A stretch of 64,000 nt of DNA, taken from contig CALVEN010000006.1 of assembly GCA_944326585.1 (NCBI GenBank), forward strand, positions 1-64,000. The letters are read 5' to 3'. Positions within the stretch are counted from its first letter, which is position 1; the number at the start of each line of letters is the position of its first letter. This document shows positions 1 to 7,304 of this stretch, one piece after another. Under the pieces are notes generated by a model. That model was given only the letters and a program-made list of their open reading frames with translations, was not told the DNA's origin and ran no database searches. This DNA is from Candidatus Gastranaerophilales bacterium. GTDB lineage: Bacteria; Cyanobacteriota; Vampirovibrionia; Gastranaerophilales; Gastranaerophilaceae. The translations under genes were made by a program, and so were the position numbers.

Positions 1-77
1 GGTAGCGCACCCGGCAACATTGAAAAGAGAATATATATAAGGCAGCATTATGTTGCCGCAACGCACCGGGATGTGGC
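1..77. repeat. 77-bp direct repeat, copy 1 (tRNA-Pro-derived ends)
   Basis: This block is identical over 77 bases to 119-195. It opens with GGTAGCGCACC, which matches the D-arm of the downstream tRNA-Pro, and closes with CGGGATGTGGC, the 5' end of that tRNA. Inside, GGCAACAT (13-20) and ATGTTGCC (49-56 region) can pair as a long-range stem. The unit touches the window edge, so further copies may lie upstream. Confidence 0.9.
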
Positions 78-118
78 ACTCTGCCGAACAAACGATTAAG
101 TATCGTTTGTGAGAGGTT

Positions 119-195
119 GGTAGCGCACCCGGCAACATTGAAAAGAGAATATATATAAGGCAGCATTATGTTGCCGCAACGCACCGGGATGTGGC
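119..195. repeat. 77-bp direct repeat, copy 2, running into tRNA-Pro
   Basis: This is an exact copy of 1-77 at a period of 118 bp. Its last 11 bases are the genuine 5' end of tRNA-Pro. Between the copies, ACAAACGAT-TAAGT-ATCGTTTGT (89-111 region) forms a perfect 9-bp hairpin. The spacer therefore sits where the D-loop of an upstream tRNA-like 5' half would be. Confidence 0.9.
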
Positions 196-261
196 GCAGC
201 TTGGTAGCGCACCTCGCTTGGGACGAGGGGGTCGCACGTTCAAATCGTGTCATCCCGACCA
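185..261 (+). tRNA. tRNA-Pro(UGG)
   Basis: The sequence folds as a full cloverleaf. The acceptor stem is CGGGATG/CATCCCG, the D-arm GCGC/GCGC, the anticodon stem CCTCG/CGAGG with loop CTTGGGA (anticodon TGG), and the T-arm GCACG/CGTGT with loop TTCAAAT. The 3' CCA is encoded. It is followed after 37 bases by yidC. Its 5' end is duplicated upstream in the tandem repeat. Confidence 0.95.
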
Positions 262-298
262 TTTTAAAAAAAGAGCCGAAAAAAAGAGGATTAGGGAA

Positions 299-1384
299 TT
301 GGATTTTACGACATTAACCATAGAATTTTTAGGGAAACTGGCGTCAATCGTCGGCAGTTACGGCTGGGCAATAATCGTATTAACGATAATAGTTCGAGCA
401 TTTTTGTGGCCGTTAAACGTATCACAGCAGCGTTCAATGCGAATGATGCAGACATTGCAGCCGAAATTGAAGGCTATACAGGACAGATACAAAAGTAATC
501 CGCAGGTAATGCAGCAAAAGCTTATGGAATTTTACAAAGAGCATAAGTTCAATCCTATGGGCGGCTGTATGCCTTTATTAATCCAGATGCCGATATTCAT
601 CCTGTTATATTCGGCGTTAATGAGTCCGCAGTTTATCCAGACAGCGGGGAATGTACCTTTTTTATTTGTAAACAGGCTTGATACAACATTAAGAGCATCC
701 GCCGGAATTTCAAACGATGGCGAGATGGGCGTATCAAAGTACGACAGATTTATTGTCGGAAAAACCGCGGTTGTATATTTGACCGATGAAACTTTAGAGA
801 ACGTAAAAATATCAAAGCCCAATCAGGCATTGGAAATTCAGGGCGAATTAACACCGGGCGAGCCGATTGATTTTAAAATCAGCCTTGACAATTTGAACTT
901 AAAATTCAGCCAGCTTCAAAAAATTGAAAAAGCAGATGTAATAATAACTGACGTAAACACAAAAGAAACCGAAAAGATAACCTTTGAGCGTCAGGGCGAG
1001 ATATTAGCGGCATCAGTTCCGTCTATTGAGGTAAAACAGGCTTTCCATTTTGACGTATTAATGTTAATCGTATTATTTGCGATAACGATGTTTATCTCGC
1101 AAAAGGTAATGATGGCGACGTCCAAAACCGCCGAACCGCAGGATCCGACACAAGCCGCAATTCAAAAATCAATGGGCACATTTATGCCTATAATGATTAT
1201 TGCGACGTTTGTAATAATTCCGATACCTGCCGGTGTGCTTTTATATCTTGTTACGAGCAATTTAATCCAGATATTACAGACGGTAATTGTAAATAAGCAG
1301 ATGGATATAGAAGAAGCGCACAAAAAAGCCGTTGTAACTGAAAGCGATCTTAATAACGCCAAAAAGATAGACAGTAAGGAGTAA
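299..1384 (+). CDS. yidC: YidC/Oxa1 membrane protein insertase
   Basis: YidC inserts and folds proteins in the inner membrane, alone or with SecYEG. The 361-residue product has an N-terminal membrane segment with the conserved Arg in IIVRAFLWPL. A cytoplasmic helical hairpin (QPKLKAIQDRYK region) follows, then the NPMGGCMPLLIQMPIF segment, a periplasmic insertion of about 130 residues, and C-terminal helices ending in the ILLYLVTSNL-type segment. I chose the TTG at 299 because it follows AGGA by 8 bases. An upstream GTG at 191 would lie inside tRNA-Pro. The large insertion between the core helices resembles cyanobacterial YidC more than firmicute YidC. queA follows after 4 bases. Confidence 0.93.
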   Translation: MDFTTLTIEFLGKLASIVGSYGWAIIVLTIIVRAFLWPLNVSQQRSMRMMQTLQPKLKAIQDRYKSNPQVMQQKLMEFYKEHKFNPMGGCMPLLIQMPIFILLYSALMSPQFIQTAGNVPFLFVNRLDTTLRASAGISNDGEMGVSKYDRFIVGKTAVVYLTDETLENVKISKPNQALEIQGELTPGEPIDFKISLDNLNLKFSQLQKIEKADVIITDVNTKETEKITFERQGEILAASVPSIEVKQAFHFDVLMLIVLFAITMFISQKVMMATSKTAEPQDPTQAAIQKSMGTFMPIMIIATFVIIPIPAGVLLYLVTSNLIQILQTVIVNKQMDIEEAHKKAVVTESDLNNAKKIDSKE

Positions 1385-1388
1385 GGCA

Positions 1389-2432
1389 TTGCAGGTATCG
1401 GAATATGATTACGAACTGCCCGAAGAATTAATAGCGCAAATGCCTGCCGACAAACGCGAAAATTCCAGAATGCTTGTACTTAATCCGGAAGAACAGACGA
1501 TTGAGCACAAGCATTTTTACGATATAGTCGATTTGCTGGATGAGAATACATTGCTTGTAATGAATAATACAAAAGTGCTTCCTGCAAGGCTGTACGGTAC
1601 AAAAGACACAGGCGCGCGGATTGAAGTATTTCTGCTTGAATCCAAAGGCGGCAAAAACTGGTCATGCCTTATAAAGCCGTCAAAACGTGTAAAGCCCGAT
1701 ACGATAATTAAAATAAGTAATGAATTAAGCGTGCGCGCCATAAAGCGGCTTGAAGAGGACGGCGAATGGCTTGTTGAGATGATTTATGACGGGGATTTGT
1801 TTGAGATACTGCATAAAGTCGGGAATATTCCGCTTCCGCCGTACATAGAGCGCAAACTTCAAACCGATGAGATAAAGAAATTTGACACTGAGCGCTACCA
1901 GACGGTTTACGCAAAGGATGAAGGTTCGGTTGCAGCGCCGACGGCAGGATTGCATTTTACAAAAGAGATATTGAAAAAACTGGAAGAAAAAGGTGTAGAG
2001 ACGGCTTACGTAACGCTTAATGTGGGTCTCGGAACATTCAGACCCGTAAAATGCGAGCGGATAGAAGACCATAAAATGCACTCGGAAACCTTTGAAATAA
2101 GCGAAGAAACAGCAGCCGTAATAAACCGTGCGAAATCCGCGGGTAAAAAGCTTATAGCAGTAGGCACAACGACCGTCAGAACTCTGGAGACCGCATACAA
2201 ACAATTCGGCTGCATAAAGGCTTGTAAAAGTGCGTCGGAATTATTCATTTACCCGCCTTATGAATTCAAGGTTATCGACGGGCTTATAACGAACTTTCAC
2301 CTGCCTAAATCAACGCTTTTAATGCTTGTGAGCGCTCTTGCGGGGAAAGAATTTATCTTTAAAGCTTATAAAGAAGCCGTAAAAGAGCGTTACAGGTTCT
2401 TTTCCTACGGGGATTGTATGTTTATTGAGTGA
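1389..2432 (+). CDS. queA: S-adenosylmethionine:tRNA ribosyltransferase-isomerase QueA
   Basis: QueA transfers and isomerises the ribosyl group of SAM onto preQ1-modified tRNA to give epoxyqueuosine. The 347-residue length is normal. The family start EYDYELPEELIAQ-P, the segment EGSVAAPTAGLHFT and the C-terminal FHLPKSTLLMLVSALAG are all visible. The start is TTG, preceded by AAGGAG, which overlaps the end of yidC, so the two genes are probably co-transcribed. The TGA stop lies inside the first copy of the dispersed GTGAATAAG element. FolE2 at 30.3 kb makes the pterin precursor shared by folate and queuosine synthesis. Confidence 0.95.
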   Translation: MQVSEYDYELPEELIAQMPADKRENSRMLVLNPEEQTIEHKHFYDIVDLLDENTLLVMNNTKVLPARLYGTKDTGARIEVFLLESKGGKNWSCLIKPSKRVKPDTIIKISNELSVRAIKRLEEDGEWLVEMIYDGDLFEILHKVGNIPLPPYIERKLQTDEIKKFDTERYQTVYAKDEGSVAAPTAGLHFTKEILKKLEEKGVETAYVTLNVGLGTFRPVKCERIEDHKMHSETFEISEETAAVINRAKSAGKKLIAVGTTTVRTLETAYKQFGCIKACKSASELFIYPPYEFKVIDGLITNFHLPKSTLLMLVSALAGKEFIFKAYKEAVKERYRFFSYGDCMFIE

Positions 2433-2557
2433 ATAAGTAAATAGGGGAATAAGTTGTATCATAGATTAATCTGTGCGGGATTTCTCCAAAATTGCTTTTT
2501 ATATAACACTTATTCCCTTATTCCCCTATTCCCTTATTTACTTATTCCCCTATTCAC
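2429..2557. repeat. Dispersed GAATAAG element, copy 1
   Basis: The core runs GGGGAATAAGTTGTATCAT, then AGATTAATCTGTGCGGG, then TTTTTATATAACACTTATTCCCC. The ends are inverted repeats (GTGAATAAG and CTTATT..CAC). The element starts at the queA stop codon and extends through tandem CTTATTCCCCTATTC runs. It fills the 213-bp gap before the lytic transglycosylase gene. Confidence 0.85.
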
Positions 2558-2645
2558 CATTTCCCTTGACATCTTGCGAAAAATCCTTAATTTATATGAT
2601 ACCAAACTTCAATAAAGCGTGTAGAATAAAATTGAGGGTAGGATT

Positions 2646-3365
2646 ATGTTTTCAGAAATGATACAAAGAATGCTGAACAGCGGCGGACAGGCAGCAGCAA
2701 TTCAAAGAGCCGCGCAGATGAATCAGTATGTAAATAATTTTTATAAGACCAAAAATGTAACACAGGCGAATATAAATACGATTCTTCCGCCGTCAAACTC
2801 CAACGTGCAATCATTTGAAAATGTTCTTTCTTCAACGCAAAAAGTAAACTTCGGCAATCTGCTTTTAAATCCGGAATCAATGAAAGTTAAGGCGGAACTT
2901 GCAAAAACAAATCCGACGGAAAGTCTTAATAACGCGCTTATGCAGGCGGCAGCAGCTAATAACGGAATAGGGAATATCAACAACCCTTCCAAAAGCCAGA
3001 TTATGAACATGGTCGAACAAATTGCCAAAAAACACGGAGTAGACGATAAATTAGTAAAAGCGCTAATCAAACAGGAATCAGGCTTTAACCCTGATGCGAA
3101 ATCCAAAGCCGGCGCTATGGGATTAATGCAATTGATGCCTGCGACAGCCAAGGGTTTGGGGGTAACTGACGCTTATAATCCCGTCCAAAACGTAGACGGC
3201 GGCGTAAGATATTTAAAATCCATGCTTAATAAATATAACGGCAACGTAATTCTGGCGCTTGCGGCATACAATGCAGGCCCCGGTGCTGTTGACAAATATG
3301 ACGGTGTTCCGCCATATAAAGAAACCCAAAATTACGTAAAAAACATTCTGGCGAATTATTTGTAA
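2646..3365 (+). CDS. Lytic transglycosylase (SLT domain) without a classical signal peptide
   Basis: The protein cleaves the MurNAc-GlcNAc bond of peptidoglycan. Its 239 residues comprise an N-terminal, polar, alanine-rich region (about 1-115) and a C-terminal SLT domain (about 118-239). The domain shows the catalytic Glu144 in KQESGFNP, the [14 protein letters not shown] motif and [11 protein letters not shown]. No hydrophobic signal peptide is visible. Such an arrangement fits a transglycosylase exported by the flagellar type III route, or one with a non-canonical signal. This is inference, as the flagellar genes at 20.5 kb are distant. GGGTAGGA lies upstream of the ATG. The stop codon is followed directly by a dispersed element. 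Confidence 0.88.
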   Translation: MFSEMIQRMLNSGGQAAAIQRAAQMNQYVNNFYKTKNVTQANINTILPPSNSNVQSFENVLSSTQKVNFGNLLLNPESMKVKAELAKTNPTESLNNALMQAAAANNGIGNINNPSKSQIMNMVEQIAKKHGVDDKLVKALIKQESGFNPDAKSKAGAMGLMQLMPATAKGLGVTDAYNPVQNVDGGVRYLKSMLNKYNGNVILALAAYNAGPGAVDKYDGVPPYKETQNYVKNILANYL

Positions 3366-3460
3366 GGTAATAAGGTAATAAGTGTTATATAAAAAGCAAT
3401 TTTGGAAAAATCCCACACAGATTAATTTTAGAAACAACTTATTCCCCCTATTCCCTTATT
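3365..3460. repeat. Dispersed GAATAAG element, copy 2 (reverse orientation)
   Basis: The reverse-complement form reads AATAAGTGTTATATAAAAAG, then AGATTAATTTTAGAAAC and AACTTATTCCCC. It begins immediately after the transglycosylase stop codon. It lies between that gene and the mlaD promoter. Confidence 0.85.
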
Positions 3461-3480
3461 AACTTCAAAACAATAACTTT

Positions 3481-3509
3481 TTGCATTTAAAAAAGTTTTT
3501 TGCTACAAT
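3481..3509 (+). promoter_or_regulatory. Sigma70-type promoter of mlaD
   Basis: A TTGCAT -35 box, a 17-base spacer and a TACAAT -10 box lie about 30 bases before the mlaD ATG. The predicted transcript would start near 3516. Confidence 0.65.
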
Positions 3510-3538
3510 AAAAATGTAGATAACAAATGAGGGATTAA

Positions 3539-4897
3539 ATGAAGTTCTCGTCATCATTCAAGGTAGGCTTGCTAACCTTAATAGCGCTGGTATTATTGTT
3601 TGGAGTAGTATTCAAGGTAAAAGGAAGAACTTTTTCCAATGCAAAAAGGATAGAAATACAATTCAAAGACGTAAACGGCATGAGACCTGGTGCGGGCGTA
3701 CAGATGATGGGCTTAAGAGTAGGTCAGGTAGAGGAAGTAACGCCGATAGTTGACGGCGAAAACAGCTATGTAAAGGTAAAATTCGTAATCACCGACCCTG
3801 ATGTAAAAATCCCCAAAGCTTCACTTTTTTCAATCCAGCAGTCAGGCTTAATCGGTGAATTATTTTTGGAAATCACCCCGCCAAAGACAAGAACCCTCTA
3901 TATTCCGATGAAAACAAAAGATTTGTTATATAAAGACGATACGGTCGAAATGCAGCTTGATGACAAATTCTACGACGTCGGCACGGTAAAAGCAATTGAA
4001 GTAATTTCACGTGCTGCAGTACCGTTTAATTTCAGAGATTCAATAGATACGACTTATGCCTATAAAATAGATTATATGGTAGATTTGCCGGGGCTTGTAC
4101 TTCCGGAATTTATGAAAGGTCAGCCGGTATTCAAAAACGGTGAGAAAAAATTAAGAATATCCACGCTGGATGATACAATATTGCCATACCCTGCGCAGAA
4201 TTCGCCCTATACAATAATTGAGCCGATGAGGATAGCGGATTTTATGGAATGGCAGTACAAAGCGGCGGAATCACTTACCGAAACCAACAGAAAAATCAAT
4301 GACCTTTTATCTGATGAAGTTATCGCGGAACTTCAGATGTCAGTAACAAACATAAATTCACTGACTGCGCAATCAGCCGCAACAATTGCCAAGTTTGACA
4401 AACTCATTGACGCTTCAGAAGGCGATTTGAAAGAATTGATGACCATGCTTGACAGAACAAGCAAAGATTTTTCAAAACTTTCGGATAACCTTAACAACAT
4501 AATCGGTGACAAAGAATTCAAATCAAAACTCTATTCCACGGCGGATTCACTGGAATTGTTAAGCAAAAACTTAAACAAAATTATGGATAACGGCAACGCG
4601 GAAGCCATTGCCGCCGATTTGAAAGTCATTATGCATAATGTAAATGAAATCAGCACTTACATAAATTCAATGACAAAAGACGATAACCTGAAACATGATT
4701 TGACAAGCGCTATTAAAAGCGTAGATAAAGCAATGACGGATATCTCAACAACACTTGCAACAGTAAATCAGCTGACACCGGAAAACAAAACGGAATTACA
4801 ATCCATAATTGATGATGCAGCTGTTACAACCTGCAATTTGAGAAAATTCTCCGAAAAATTAAATAAAAGATTTTTATTATTCAGACTGATGTTTTAA
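3539..4897 (+). CDS. mlaD: MlaD family MCE-domain lipid-transport protein
   Basis: MCE proteins form periplasmic rings that shuttle phospholipid between membranes together with an MlaE permease and MlaF ATPase. The 452 residues start with a membrane anchor (about 8-26: VGLLTLIALVLLFGVVFKV). An MCE domain follows (about 34-115) with VNGMRPGAGVQMMGLRVGQV and IPKASLFSIQQSGLIGELFLEI. A long helical C-terminal region (about 230-440) completes it. This is longer than proteobacterial MlaD (about 180 residues) but typical of cyanobacterial/plastid TGD2-like proteins. The likely partners mlaE and mlaF are at 63.0-64.0 kb, so the transporter is split between loci. lpxK follows after 3 bases. Confidence 0.9.
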   Translation: MKFSSSFKVGLLTLIALVLLFGVVFKVKGRTFSNAKRIEIQFKDVNGMRPGAGVQMMGLRVGQVEEVTPIVDGENSYVKVKFVITDPDVKIPKASLFSIQQSGLIGELFLEITPPKTRTLYIPMKTKDLLYKDDTVEMQLDDKFYDVGTVKAIEVISRAAVPFNFRDSIDTTYAYKIDYMVDLPGLVLPEFMKGQPVFKNGEKKLRISTLDDTILPYPAQNSPYTIIEPMRIADFMEWQYKAAESLTETNRKINDLLSDEVIAELQMSVTNINSLTAQSAATIAKFDKLIDASEGDLKELMTMLDRTSKDFSKLSDNLNNIIGDKEFKSKLYSTADSLELLSKNLNKIMDNGNAEAIAADLKVIMHNVNEISTYINSMTKDDNLKHDLTSAIKSVDKAMTDISTTLATVNQLTPENKTELQSIIDDAAVTTCNLRKFSEKLNKRFLLFRLMF

Positions 4898-4900
4898 AAT

Positions 4901-5932
4901 ATGAACCTGAAAACAAAGATAACAAAATTACATTATGACCGGAATGCAAAAGGCGTGCTTGTGAATATACTGGAAGGCATGTCATACGTATACGGTCTGG
5001 GAAGCGGATTAAAAAACTGGCTATATGATAAAAAAATCTTACGTCCGAAAAAAGTCGGCGCATACGTAATTTCGGTCGGAAACATGACAACCGGCGGCGT
5101 TGGAAAAACACCCGTTGTTCTGGAAATTGCAAGATATTTGCTCAAAAAAGGCGAAAAAGTCGCAATAATTTCGCGCGGCTACGGGGGCAAATTATCAAAT
5201 AAAAACGTCAACATAATATCAGACGGAAAATACGTACTTCATACAGCGGCAATGGCGGGAGATGAACCTTTCTGGCTTGCGCAAAAAGCCGAAGGCGCCT
5301 GCGTTTTAACCTGCAAAGACAGATACAAAGCCGCAAAATACGCAATAGAAAATTTCGGTGTAACAAAAATAATTCTTGACGACGGATTTCAGCATCGCAA
5401 ATTATTCCGCGACATAGATATAGTCCTGATGGACAGCAAAATGGGTCTGGGAAATGAAAAGCTGCTTCCCGCAGGACCTTTAAGAGAAGGTGCGGAAGCT
5501 CTTGACAGAATTGACAAACTGCTTATCATAAGCAAAGACACTGACCACACAAAAGCCGAAAAATTTGCACGGATTATGGAAAAAAGACTGAGCATTGAAA
5601 CAATGGTCTGCGCGATTGAACCGGATTACATATATAATATTAAAACCGGCGAACATCTGGAGGAGGGAAATGCCGTGACGGCAATGTGTTCAATCGGTCA
5701 GCCCCAACAGTTTTTCGACTTTTTAACAGGATTTTACGTAAAAAAAGAAATCGCACTTGACGATCATCATCAATATTCTCCGATTGACCTTGTGGATATC
5801 GACGGAAATGTTGTTACAACGGAAAAAGATGCTGTAAAACTTTTACGGTTTGACAAAGATAACATTTATGCGCTGAAACTTCGCACAGTGCTTGATGTTG
5901 AAAGGCTTTTGAATGTTAAAAGAAAAAGTTGA
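4901..5932 (+). CDS. lpxK: Tetraacyldisaccharide 4'-kinase LpxK
   Basis: LpxK phosphorylates the 4' position of the lipid A disaccharide at the inner membrane. The 343-residue product has the expected N-terminal helix, the P-loop GNMTTGGVGKT at about 60-70, the ISRGYGG strand, and the LDDGFQHRKLFRDIDIVL motif in the middle. Its presence shows that the organism makes a lipid A-type outer membrane. The gene follows mlaD by 3 bases and overlaps nth by 20 bases. That fits a mlaD-lpxK-nth operon driven by the promoter at 3481. Confidence 0.93.
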   Translation: MNLKTKITKLHYDRNAKGVLVNILEGMSYVYGLGSGLKNWLYDKKILRPKKVGAYVISVGNMTTGGVGKTPVVLEIARYLLKKGEKVAIISRGYGGKLSNKNVNIISDGKYVLHTAAMAGDEPFWLAQKAEGACVLTCKDRYKAAKYAIENFGVTKIILDDGFQHRKLFRDIDIVLMDSKMGLGNEKLLPAGPLREGAEALDRIDKLLIISKDTDHTKAEKFARIMEKRLSIETMVCAIEPDYIYNIKTGEHLEEGNAVTAMCSIGQPQQFFDFLTGFYVKKEIALDDHHQYSPIDLVDIDGNVVTTEKDAVKLLRFDKDNIYALKLRTVLDVERLLNVKRKS

Positions 5933-6560
5933 TATAGATAGTGTCGTAAAAAACTTAAAAGCCGCCCGACAGCCGCAAAGCGATTTTGTAAAGCTTATGG
6001 ACGAATTTAAAGACCCGTATCTTGTTTTGATAGCGTGCATTTTGAGCTTAAGAACAAACGATAAAACAACCTATCCCGCGACATTAAGGATGCTGGAATT
6101 AGGCAGAACCCCTGAAGACTTTGCAAAACTGGATCCGAAAGTTCTGGAAAAAGCCATATACCCCGTAGGTTTTTATGCGAATAAAGCGCGTCAGATAGTT
6201 GAATTATCAAAAGAATTGGTGGAAAAATACAATTCACGTGTTCCGGATGAGATAGACGAACTTGTAAAATTCAACGGAGTAGGGAGAAAGACCGCGAATT
6301 TAGTTTTGAGCGAAGGATTTCACAAACCCGCAATCTGCGTGGATGTACACGTTCACAGGATTATGAACAGACTAGGATACGTGAAAACAAATACACCCGA
6401 GGAAACAGAATTTGCGCTGAGAGAAAAACTGCCCGTAAAATACTGGATAGATATAAATTCACTCCTTGTAACCCACGGACAGAACGTCTGCACCCCGCGT
6501 AACCCAAAATGCGAAATCTGCCCCGTTAAAGAATTTTGCGAAACTTACCGCGCGAACTGA
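5913..6560 (+). CDS. nth: Endonuclease III (DNA glycosylase/AP lyase)
   Basis: Nth removes oxidised pyrimidines and nicks the abasic site in base-excision repair. The 215-residue protein has a helix-hairpin-helix FNGVGRKTANLVL with catalytic Lys126, the catalytic Asp144 in VDVHVHR, and a C-terminal [4Fe-4S] cluster motif C-X6-C-X2-C-X5-C (Cys193, 200, 203, 209). The ATG at 5913 lies inside the end of lpxK, an overlap typical of translational coupling. A repeat-filled gap follows before the hydrogenase operon. Confidence 0.94.
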   Translation: MLKEKVDIDSVVKNLKAARQPQSDFVKLMDEFKDPYLVLIACILSLRTNDKTTYPATLRMLELGRTPEDFAKLDPKVLEKAIYPVGFYANKARQIVELSKELVEKYNSRVPDEIDELVKFNGVGRKTANLVLSEGFHKPAICVDVHVHRIMNRLGYVKTNTPEETEFALREKLPVKYWIDINSLLVTHGQNVCTPRNPKCEICPVKEFCETYRAN

Positions 6561-6584
6561 GCTATTGCAGGTCGGATTTAACAC

Positions 6585-6720
6585 GTCATCCTGAGGCGAA
6601 GCCGAAGGATCTCAAATAACCGGGAGATTCTTCGCTCACGCTCAGAATGACAAATGCAGGTCTGATTATCAGACAGTAAATTCTTAGTATCTTACTGCCT
6701 TAGTATCTTAGTAACTTCTT
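6585..6720. repeat. Intergenic repeat block: TCATCCTGAGG/CTCAGAATGA hairpin and TTAGTATCTTAG runs
   Basis: The block holds GTCATCCTGAGGCGAAGCC, GAAGGATCTC and GAGATTCTTCGCTCACGCTC. Its halves form an imperfect inverted repeat. GGTCTGATTATCAGACAGT and tandem CTTAGTATCTTA words follow. The same modules recur at 11.1, 38.2, 40.1-40.4, 44.8, 45.7, 52.8-53.2 and 60.8 kb. Confidence 0.8.
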
Positions 6721-6753
6721 ACTTAAACATATGCCGACAATAACATAACCACC

Positions 6754-6782
6754 TTGATTTCTGAGCGAATTTGTGTGATAAT
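6754..6782 (+). promoter_or_regulatory. Candidate promoter of the hydrogenase operon
   Basis: TTGATT and GATAAT are separated by 17 bases. The -10 box ends 23 bases before the hydC ATG, and AACGAGGAG follows as the ribosome site. Confidence 0.6.
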
Positions 6783-6805
6783 ATTGACATAAAAACGAGG
6801 AGTTA

Positions 6806-7303
6806 ATGATGACAATAGACACAACCCGCAGAATCAGCACGAACAAATTAGACGAGATTTTGCAGTCTTATGATTACAAAAAATCCAATCTGATAGCTAT
6901 TTTGCAAAAAGTACAGGAAGAATACCGTTATCTTCCGGAAGAAGCTTTAATTTACATCGGGACAAAAATTGAGGGGTTATCGCCCGCAACTGTTTTCGGT
7001 GTGGCAACATTTTACGCACAATTTTCACTGGAGCCGAAAGGCAAATTTGAAATCAAAGTCTGCGACGGCACGGCATGCCATGTTAGAGGCTCAATGCCTG
7101 TATTAAACGCGATAAGAAACAAACTTAACATCAAAGAGGGGCAATTAACAAGCGAAAACGGACTTTTCTCGCTGGAAACGGTAAGCTGCCTCGGTGCATG
7201 CGGACTTGCACCGGTTGTTGTAATTAACGGAAAAGTTTACCCGCAGATGACGTCCGATGCCATCAGCATTGTACTTGATACCCTTTTGAAAGAGGAAGAA
7301 TAA
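6806..7303 (+). CDS. hydC: [FeFe] hydrogenase small subunit, NuoE-like HydC/HndA
   Basis: This is the NuoE-like [2Fe-2S] thioredoxin-fold subunit of a multimeric, NAD(P)-linked [FeFe] hydrogenase. Its 165 residues comprise an N-terminal helical bundle and the cluster ligands CDGTAC (about 91-96) and CLGAC (about 131-135). GAGGAG lies 5-8 bases ahead of the ATG. An alternative in-frame ATG is at 6809. hydB begins 1 base after the stop, so this is the first gene of a tight hydC-hydB-hydA operon. Confidence 0.9.
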   Translation: MMTIDTTRRISTNKLDEILQSYDYKKSNLIAILQKVQEEYRYLPEEALIYIGTKIEGLSPATVFGVATFYAQFSLEPKGKFEIKVCDGTACHVRGSMPVLNAIRNKLNIKEGQLTSENGLFSLETVSCLGACGLAPVVVINGKVYPQMTSDAISIVLDTLLKEEE

Positions 7304-7304
7304 T

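Noticed and set aside
1-261. CRISPR array at the window start
   Set aside because: Only two long identical units are present, at a 118-bp period with tRNA-derived ends. There are no short unique spacers and no cas genes.
191-298. GTG start of yidC at 191
   Set aside because: The extra 36 codons would be translated from inside tRNA-Pro. A TTG at 299 with AGGA upstream fits the YidC N-terminus.
2473-2661. 62-codon frame between queA and the transglycosylase gene
   Set aside because: It runs through dispersed element copy 1 and overlaps the real transglycosylase start.
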